10,709 nt of DNA from Acidobacteriota bacterium (lineage in GTDB: Bacteria > Acidobacteriota > UBA6911 > RPQK01): positions 1-10,709 of the forward strand of contig RPQK01000186.1 of NCBI GenBank assembly GCA_003819755.1, read 5' to 3'. Under the pieces are notes generated by a model. That model saw only the letters and a program-made list of their open reading frames with translations. It did not search any database and was not told the DNA's origin. Positions within the stretch are counted from its first letter, which is position 1; every line of letters begins with the position of its first letter. This document shows positions 6,045 to 10,709 of this stretch, one piece after another. The position numbers and the translations under genes are program-made.

Positions 6045-9000
6045 CTAGAATTCCAGGCGTAGGCCGAACTGGATGACACGCGGCGCCATGCCGCCGATGC
6101 TTGTCACGTTGCCGAACGTACTGCTGTTCGACAGCCCGGTGCCGGGATTAGAGTAATTGTGACGGTTGAAGGCGTTGATGAACTCGGCTCGAATCTGGAG
6201 CTTGGCGGCTTCAGAAAAGCTCACATACTTCAGCAGGCCGAAGTCCTCGTTCATCCCACCGAAACCACGCAGTTCTTCATACAGGCGTTTGCCGTTCCCC
6301 AGCTTGTGATTCGTGGGATTGGAGAACGCCGTCTTATCGAAGTAGACATTATTCGGGTCGTTCTGTTTCGCGGGGTTGAAGTTCTTCTTGTCGAACTTCG
6401 AGCCGAGATCGACCCCCTGATTCCAATCGGCGTAGACCGATCCTTCCCAACCGGGATACCAGACGTTGGGTGAGATACCCATCGGAGTACCGGTGTTGTA
6501 GCGGAAAATCGTACTGACATTCCAGCCGCCGAGGATTGCATCCACGACTCTGGGAGCATTCGAGAGGTACTTCCGTCCCATCCCAAAGGGCATCTCAAAC
6601 GTGAACTGGCCCTTCAAAATGTGAGTCTGGTCAAAGTTGATAACCGTCCCGGCGTCTTCCTCCAGGTTGTACATGTCCTGGATGTTGGCGTTCTGGTCCC
6701 ACGTCTCGTCGAAATTCGTGTTGCCGTTGCCGACAGAACGCGAATAGTTGTAGGAAAACTGGGTTGCCCAGCTGGCCGACATGCGCCGGGTCATCATGAA
6801 CTGCAGCGAGCGGTAACCGGATTGGCCCAGCGGAGATCCCACGTAGTAGAGCGGACCCCAAGTGGTTTGACCCAGGTGTGGGAAGGGCTGGAGGCCGCCT
6901 CCTGCATAGTAGTTGAACCCCGGGAAGGGAAGCCCGGAAAGACCAGCCGCCTTGGCGCTGGCGTCGTCCCAGATCCAGTCCGTCGGCTTGAGAGCCGGGT
7001 TCTCATAGGCTTGCCGCGTCGGCTGGTTGCGCTTGAGAGACCCGTTGTGAAGCCTTCGGCCCTGGGTTCCCATGAAGGTCGCCTCGAGCATCATGTCCGT
7101 TCCGAAAGAGTACTGAACGCTCGCATTGTACTGGTGTGTGTAGCCCATCATCAGGGAGTCCGGATCGATGGTCACCATACCCCAGATCAGCGTATTGGGA
7201 TCCTTGTTGGGGGCCACAAAGTTCTCGCTGTAGCCCTGGTCCCACTTGTAGAGTGGAACGTTTCCGGTTGAAACCCGGTTGTTCGTACCCTTGAAACCCG
7301 GCGCGAAACCGTACGGGGTTCCCGACCAATAATTGATCCCGGTCGGTGTGTAGAAAATGCCGTATCCGCCCCGCAACACGAGTTTGTCACTCATCTGATA
7401 GGCGACTCCCAGGCGAGGACCGAATTCTTTCCAGTCCTTGTTCACCTCAAAGGAATCGCTCGGCTCTGTGGGGAATTCAAGCGCGCCGGGCACTTTGTAG
7501 GTGGTGTTCGTCACAGCCGACGTGAAATTCGCCCATTGCCCGTACTTCTCGTAGAAGGGCTGGGTCTGTTCCCAGCGAAGTCCGAGGTTCAGAGTCAGGC
7601 GGCTGGTTGCCTTGAGATCGTCCTGGACAAAGAAGGCGATGTAGTTGCGCCGCCCGTACAGATCGAAGGGCACGGCCTTGCTGGAGGAGTCGATCTGTCC
7701 CAGGTAGAAGCTGGCAAAGCCGAAGCCAACCTTGTCGGCAAAGGAAGCCCCCGGGATACCGGTGGTCTTCCGATCAAAGTTGAAGCCCAGGGTATCGATG
7801 CCGGCATGACTGTTGATCTGCTGCCGCCAGTGCTCGGCCCCGAACTTGAAGCTGTGCCGCCCGTTGATCCAGCTCAACGTGTCGTTAACGATGTAGGTGT
7901 TCGAGACATAGTAACCGGAAGCGGAGTATCCGATCCGTTCGGTTCCCACGCCGTTCACGGCGGACCCGAACTGAACGTCCGGGAAATGACCCGCCGAGGT
8001 GTTGTTGCCGAATCCGAGAGTCTGCCCCCATCCTTCTTCTGAGTGGGTCGAGAGGCTGGGGTTGCGATACCGGTTGAAAGCGGCCGACAAGTTGTTGATC
8101 AGGTTCGGCCGGAAAGTATGGTTGTCGGCCACGCGCAGCGATCGGCTCGTTACCTCCTGCTTCCTTGACCGAGAGAAAGGCCCACCGGTGTTCGTCGAAT
8201 CGTTCGGATCCCAGACTCCGCCCTGGTCCACCAGGATTCGAGGCCGCTGGGTCCAGATGACAGATCCGCTCAGACGATTATTATCGGTGAGCAGATGGTC
8301 TCCCTTGACCGTGAGCTGGGTCTGATGGAACCAAGGATCGTTATAAAGCGTGCGGGCCGAGTTATTGGTCAACTGCCCGGGAATCATCGGTTGGTATTGC
8401 TTCTTGAAAACGTCAAGAATTTTGCTTGATACCGCACTGACACGGCTGGCCGGGATGATGTTGCCCGGGAACGGGTCGCTGACCCATTTGCCGTCCACCT
8501 GCCGCAAGGTGGCAGGATCGAAGATCTGCCCCCCGAAGACCGGCCGTCCAAGCTGATCAGTTCCCACCTGGGTCGTCGTCAGCAGTTTGCTGAAATCACC
8601 ATTGAGAAACTCGGGGATCGGAACGGTGACGTTCATGGCCCCGAGCAGGAGTCGCTGCTGCTGATAGTGCTCGAAGGCTCCGAAGATAAACGTCTTGTTT
8701 TCCCCGTTGTACAGGCCGGGAATGACCACCGGTCCGCCGATGCTGCCGCCCGCCACCGACTGCCGGTCCCTGGCGCGCTTGTAATCTTTCCCCTCACTGG
8801 CGCTCTTCCAGTTGTTCATCCAGGTGTTGGCGTTCAGGGCTTCGTTACGGGCATAGTAGAAAGCGCTGCCGTGAGGAGTGTTACTGCCCGATTTCAAAGA
8901 GAAGTTGAAGACACCGCCGCTTGTGTGGCCGTACTCGGCCGACATGCCGCTGGTCTGGACGGTGAATTCCTCGATGGCTTCCATGCTGGGACTCGACTCG

Positions 9001-9605
9001 CCGATGTGTCCCTGGATTTGCGCGGTGCCGGAAATTCCATCGATCAGGATTTCCTTGCTGAAGGCTGGGCCGCCGGCGATGTAAGACGTCCAGTTGTCGC
9101 CTTCGACTGCCGGAGTGAGCTTATAAGCGAAGTTCTCAATCGAGCGGCCGCCCGAAAAGGACAAGGGAAGATCGGTAATGACGTCCGAATGGATGGTCGT
9201 TGCGACCAAGGCATTGTCGCGGTTCAGGAGCTCGGCGTTGGAAGCTACGGTCAGGGTCTCCGAAACCTCGCCAATCTCCATCCTGACATCCAGGCGGATT
9301 GTCTGAGCGACGCTGACGGTCACTTCAGATCTCTCGATCGTCTTGAAGCCCGTGAGGCTGTATGAAAGCTTGTACCGCCCTGTGGAGAGGTTGGTTAGCG
9401 TGTAAGACCCGACATCGTTCGTAATGGCTTCGGTCTTGACGCCGGTGTCGAGACTCAGCGCCGCAACGCTCACCCCCGGGACGACACCGCCCGTGGGGTC
9501 AGTAATAGTTCCCGTGATGGTGCCACGGTCCACCTGGCCCAAAATCGGCGACGCGATCGCACAGAGCGCCAGTAGAACGACGGCACACTTCAACATACGG
9601 CTCAT
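6045..9605 (-). CDS. Oar-like TonB-dependent outer-membrane receptor with carboxypeptidase-regulatory-like domain
   Basis: A 1186-residue outer-membrane protein of the Oar/TonB-dependent receptor type typical of Acidobacteriota, thought to import or bind large substrates such as oligosaccharides or peptides using TonB energy. Residues 1-23 are a signal peptide (MSRMLK, hydrophobic core, ILG|Q). Residues about 28-112 form a carboxypeptidase-regulatory-like beta-sandwich (GTITGTITDPTGGVVPGV...GSYTLTNLSTGRY). A plug domain follows (about 113-245), with KEILIDGISG, SMEAIEEFTVQTSGMSAEYG and GGVFNFSLKSGSN. The remainder is a beta-barrel with alternating aromatic strands, including GRHSFKFGAEHW, LTLNLGLRWEQ and LQIRAEFINAFNRHNYSNPG. 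The chain ends RLEF, the C-terminal phenylalanine recognised by the BAM machinery. The ATG at 9605 follows AAGGAGG with 5 nt spacing. A long leader with a motif cluster lies upstream and a hairpin terminator downstream. The substrate cannot be read from sequence; a hemicellulose product is a guess from the neighbouring esterase and regulator. Confidence 0.92.
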   Translation of the reverse strand: MSRMLKCAVVLLALCAIASPILGQVDRGTITGTITDPTGGVVPGVSVAALSLDTGVKTEAITNDVGSYTLTNLSTGRYKLSYSLTGFKTIERSEVTVSVAQTIRLDVRMEIGEVSETLTVASNAELLNRDNALVATTIHSDVITDLPLSFSGGRSIENFAYKLTPAVEGDNWTSYIAGGPAFSKEILIDGISGTAQIQGHIGESSPSMEAIEEFTVQTSGMSAEYGHTSGGVFNFSLKSGSNTPHGSAFYYARNEALNANTWMNNWKSASEGKDYKRARDRQSVAGGSIGGPVVIPGLYNGENKTFIFGAFEHYQQQRLLLGAMNVTVPIPEFLNGDFSKLLTTTQVGTDQLGRPVFGGQIFDPATLRQVDGKWVSDPFPGNIIPASRVSAVSSKILDVFKKQYQPMIPGQLTNNSARTLYNDPWFHQTQLTVKGDHLLTDNNRLSGSVIWTQRPRILVDQGGVWDPNDSTNTGGPFSRSRKQEVTSRSLRVADNHTFRPNLINNLSAAFNRYRNPSLSTHSEEGWGQTLGFGNNTSAGHFPDVQFGSAVNGVGTERIGYSASGYYVSNTYIVNDTLSWINGRHSFKFGAEHWRQQINSHAGIDTLGFNFDRKTTGIPGASFADKVGFGFASFYLGQIDSSSKAVPFDLYGRRNYIAFFVQDDLKATSRLTLNLGLRWEQTQPFYEKYGQWANFTSAVTNTTYKVPGALEFPTEPSDSFEVNKDWKEFGPRLGVAYQMSDKLVLRGGYGIFYTPTGINYWSGTPYGFAPGFKGTNNRVSTGNVPLYKWDQGYSENFVAPNKDPNTLIWGMVTIDPDSLMMGYTHQYNASVQYSFGTDMMLEATFMGTQGRRLHNGSLKRNQPTRQAYENPALKPTDWIWDDASAKAAGLSGLPFPGFNYYAGGGLQPFPHLGQTTWGPLYYVGSPLGQSGYRSLQFMMTRRMSASWATQFSYNYSRSVGNGNTNFDETWDQNANIQDMYNLEEDAGTVINFDQTHILKGQFTFEMPFGMGRKYLSNAPRVVDAILGGWNVSTIFRYNTGTPMGISPNVWYPGWEGSVYADWNQGVDLGSKFDKKNFNPAKQNDPNNVYFDKTAFSNPTNHKLGNGKRLYEELRGFGGMNEDFGLLKYVSFSEAAKLQIRAEFINAFNRHNYSNPGTGLSNSSTFGNVTSIGGMAPRVIQFGLRLEF

Positions 9606-9610
9606 AACTT

Positions 9611-9617
9611 CCTCCTT
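9611..9617 (-). promoter_or_regulatory. Shine-Dalgarno site of the TonB receptor gene
   Basis: The minus strand reads AAGGAGG, then AAGTT, then ATG: a full-strength ribosome-binding site that fixes the receptor start at 9605. Confidence 0.85.
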
Positions 9618-9734
9618 GTACTGGTGTTACTTGAGAGCCAATTTCGTACTGACACCGACAAACGTAGAGAACGACTCAGTGTTGTACTTGCGAGCCTGGG
9701 GCCTGGGAGTCCCTGACATTCCAACCGCCCAATC

Positions 9735-9743
9735 TGTATACCA
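9735..9743 (-). promoter_or_regulatory. Extended -10 promoter candidate for the TonB receptor gene
   Basis: The minus strand reads TGGTATACA, an extended -10 (TGn) joined to TATACA (4/6). The only -35-like hexamer, TTGTTT (9761-9756), is at a short 15-nt spacing, so the promoter would probably need an activator. Transcription would start near 9728, giving a leader of about 120 nt. The TGCG(A/G)A cluster begins just upstream, where an AraC-type activator would touch polymerase. Confidence 0.35.
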
Positions 9744-9826
9744 TTTCGCACATTGAAACAACGCCATTTTGCGGAAACGTTTCACCACTTTGCGAACGGC
9801 CGCCGGCCCTGGTTCAGTTTTGCGGA
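9743..9826. promoter_or_regulatory. Cluster of TGCG(A/G)A motifs, candidate operator for an AraC-family regulator
   Basis: Three same-direction copies occur: TTTTGCGGA (9767-9775), CTTTGCGAA (9788-9796) and TTTTGCGGA (9818-9826). The first two are exactly 21 bp apart and the third is 30 bp further on. An inverted TGCGAAAT lies at 9750-9743. A 21-bp direct repeat is two helical turns and is the classic half-site spacing for AraC-family proteins. The nearby XylR-type regulator has an AraC-type DNA-binding domain and a matching site before its own start. Binding by that protein is inference. Confidence 0.42.
9774..9783. promoter_or_regulatory. GAAACGTTTC palindrome, possible LacI-family operator
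   Basis: GAAACGTTTC is a perfect 10-bp palindrome with the central CpG typical of LacI-family operators. It overlaps the first TTTTGCGGA motif and lies 30-50 bp upstream of the candidate receptor promoter. No LacI-type DNA-binding domain is encoded in the window; the local regulator has only the LacI-like sensor. It may be a separate input or part of the AraC-type site. Confidence 0.3.
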
Positions 9827-9874
9827 GCCGCGCACGACCCGCCGCGAAGCGGGCACAGTAAGCGGACCACCCGG

Positions 9875-9991
9875 CGAAGCGGCCGCAAAAGGACCTCAAG
9901 GACCTCAAAGACCTCAAAGACCTCAAGGACAAAACTTTGCGCTTGTCCTTGAGGTCCTTGAGGTCCTTGAGGTCCTTTGGCGGCCGCTTCG
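9875..9991. repeat. Large inverted repeat built of GGACCTCAA nonamers
   Basis: The left arm starts CGAAGCGGCCGC (9875-9886) and continues through GGACCTCAA, GGACCTCAA, AGACCTCAA, AGACCTCAA and GGAC. The right arm is the reverse complement: GTCC, three TTGAGGTCC units, a T-rich junction, then GCGGCCGCTTCG (9980-9991). Paired from the outside, 9875-9921 matches 9945-9991 with only three mismatches (at 9887, 9909 and 9918). The left arm has one extra unit, so the top of the hairpin can slip by 9 nt. A further direct copy of CGAAGCGG lies at 9845-9852. No transposase, target duplication or spacer is seen. It sits upstream of the [2Fe-2S] subunit gene in a non-coding gap; its function is unknown. 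Confidence 0.85.
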
Positions 9992-10073
9992 TTGGCAAGG
10001 CTGCCCAGCCGGGCCCGGATGTTGCTTGACCCTTCCGGGTGTCTTCGTTACGCTTGCGCACGAAGAGCACTAT

Positions 10074-10541
10074 ATGAAAGAAACCATCAAATTCACCCTG
10101 AATGGGAAGCCGACCAGCGTGAACGTCGAGGCCGATCGAATGCTCCTCTGGGTGCTGCGCACCGAGCTCGGACTCACGGGGACCAAGTACGGTTGCGGGG
10201 AGAACCTCTGCGGCGCCTGCACCGTGATTGTCGACAAGGAGGCGGTCCGGTCCTGCCACGTGCCGATTAGCCAGGTTCGCGGCAAGCACGTGAGGACCAT
10301 CGAAGGGCTGGCCAAGAACGGGAAGCTGCATCCCCTCCAACAGGCCTTCGTCGACCACGATGCCCTGCAGTGCGGCTATTGCACTCCCGGAATGATCATG
10401 GCCGCCTATGGTCTCCTCTTGAAGAAACCCAAACTGACGCGCGACGACATCATCGCCGGTATGGACGACAATCTGTGCCGGTGCGGTGCTCATAAACGAA
10501 TCATCGAGGCGATCGAAAGCGCTTCAAAGATGATGCGGTGA
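10074..10541 (+). CDS. [2Fe-2S] subunit of a xanthine dehydrogenase-family molybdenum hydroxylase
   Basis: A 155-residue electron-transfer subunit of the small-subunit type seen in isoquinoline 1-oxidoreductase (IorA) and related aldehyde or nicotinate dehydrogenases. It passes electrons from the molybdenum site to an external acceptor. The N-terminal plant-ferredoxin-like cluster uses Cys41, Cys46, Cys49 and Cys61 (GCGENLCGAC...C). The C-terminal helical cluster uses Cys100, Cys103, Cys135 and Cys137 (QCGYCTPGM and NLCRCG). All eight ligands are present and the length is normal. The frame is open upstream to 9753, but homology begins at ATG 10074 (MKETIKFTLNGKP), and the upstream part is repeat translation. 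The ribosome site is weak (GAAGAG about 9 nt before). There is no own signal; it probably leaves the cell bound to its Tat-exported partner, whose gene begins 9 nt after this stop. No FAD subunit gene is seen in the two genes visible. Confidence 0.93.
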   Translation: MKETIKFTLNGKPTSVNVEADRMLLWVLRTELGLTGTKYGCGENLCGACTVIVDKEAVRSCHVPISQVRGKHVRTIEGLAKNGKLHPLQQAFVDHDALQCGYCTPGMIMAAYGLLLKKPKLTRDDIIAGMDDNLCRCGAHKRIIEAIESASKMMR

Positions 10542-10550
10542 GGCAATAGT

Positions 10551-10709
10551 ATGGAAGATCGAATATTGGACGGAATCGAGGCCCCGGGAGCGTCATCGCT
10601 CGACCGGCGCAATTTCCTGAAAATCTTCACGGGCGGAATCGTAGTCTTCTTCTCTCTCGACCCCACGCTCGAAGCTCAGGAATCCCGCGGCCGGGGTTAC
10701 CCGAGCGAC
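10551..10709 (+). CDS. Molybdopterin-binding large subunit of the same hydroxylase, 3'-partial
   Basis: The first 53 codons are open to the right edge. The protein starts with a Tat signal: Arg19-Arg20 in DRRNFLK, a hydrophobic stretch (about 25-36), then a likely cleavage after LEA (42) before QESRGRG. A Tat signal at this position, directly after an IorA-type [2Fe-2S] gene, is the usual arrangement for IorB-like large subunits, which carry molybdenum cytosine dinucleotide and act in the periplasm. The catalytic domains lie beyond the window, so identity rests on the signal and gene order. GAGG (10540-10543) overlaps the upstream stop codon and lies 7 nt before the ATG, pointing to translational coupling in one operon. 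The substrate (N-heterocycle, aldehyde or other) cannot be judged. Confidence 0.8.
   Translation, partial: MEDRILDGIEAPGASSLDRRNFLKIFTGGIVVFFSLDPTLEAQESRGRGYPSD

Larger units (their letters stand above)
9606..10073. other. 468-nt divergent intergenic region with dense regulatory and repeat structure
   Basis: No protein gene is supported here; long frames on both strands are readings through the 9-bp repeat. From left to right it holds the receptor's ribosome site, an extended -10 candidate, a cluster of TGCG(A/G)A motifs with an embedded GAAACGTTTC palindrome, a small hairpin (CCCGC 9838-9842 with GCGGG 9849-9853), and the large nonamer inverted repeat. The last ~80 nt before the [2Fe-2S] gene contain TTGACC (10026-10031), a possible -35 without a convincing -10. 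Confidence 0.6.

Noticed and set aside
6621..7271. 216-codon plus-strand frame within the receptor gene
   Set aside because: Antisense to receptor barrel sequence with clear family motifs on the other strand.
9875..9991. CRISPR array
   Set aside because: The units are 9 bp, directly adjacent without spacers, and arranged as an inverted repeat; no cas genes are present.
9753..10073. N-terminal extension of the [2Fe-2S] subunit frame
   Set aside because: The extension reads through the motif cluster and the repeat; family homology begins exactly at the ATG at 10074.
9627..10493. Long minus-strand frame containing KDLKDL and LRSLRS repeats
   Set aside because: It is a translation through the nonamer inverted repeat and the antisense of the [2Fe-2S] gene; the 9-bp unit keeps any frame open and gives artificial tripeptide repeats. 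No ribosome site or family resemblance.

Overview
The window is GC-rich, densely coding, and carries six genes plus the start of a seventh. The best guess for the host is an Acidobacteriota (Solibacter/Bryobacter-like) or a similar Gram-negative soil bacterium. The main reason is a ~1,190-residue Oar-type TonB-dependent receptor with an N-terminal carboxypeptidase-regulatory-like domain, beside exported hydrolases, a XylR-type regulator and a Tat-exported molybdenum hydroxylase. This assignment is inference; no rRNA, tRNA or marker gene is present.

Layout: (1) 2-1045 (+): 3' part of a YcaQ-family winged-helix DNA glycosylase gene, cut by the left edge. (2) 1060-2376 (-): secreted acetyl xylan esterase-like hydrolase, convergent with gene 1; a strong hairpin lies between them. 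(3) 2511-4622 (+): secreted S9 peptidase (DPP4/DPP5-like), divergent from gene 2, apparently read from a promoter that would give a leaderless mRNA. (4) 4694-5857 (-): XylR-type regulator with a LacI/periplasmic-binding sensor and an AraC DNA-binding domain. (5) 6045-9605 (-): Oar-like TonB-dependent outer-membrane receptor with a terminator hairpin after it. (6) 10074-10541 (+): small [2Fe-2S] subunit of a xanthine dehydrogenase-family molybdenum hydroxylase. (7) 10551-10709 (+): start of its large molybdopterin subunit, with a Tat signal, cut by the right edge.

The 468-nt region between genes 5 and 6 holds the most unexplained structure. It has a cluster of TGCG(A/G)A sites, two of them 21 bp apart as in AraC-family operators, a perfect GAAACGTTTC palindrome, an extended -10 promoter candidate for the receptor, and a ~117-bp near-perfect inverted repeat built from a 9-bp tandem unit (GGACCTCAA). 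A degenerate one-armed relative of that repeat sits after the S9 peptidase gene. The TGCGAA motif also occurs just upstream of the regulator gene.

Taken together, genes 2, 4 and 5 could form a small hemicellulose-related set: an esterase, a sugar-type sensor and an outer-membrane receptor. The shared upstream motif suggests that gene 4 controls itself and gene 5. Genes 6 and 7 form a separate two-gene operon for a periplasmic oxidoreductase. I saw no CRISPR array, tRNA, rRNA, insertion sequence or phage gene.
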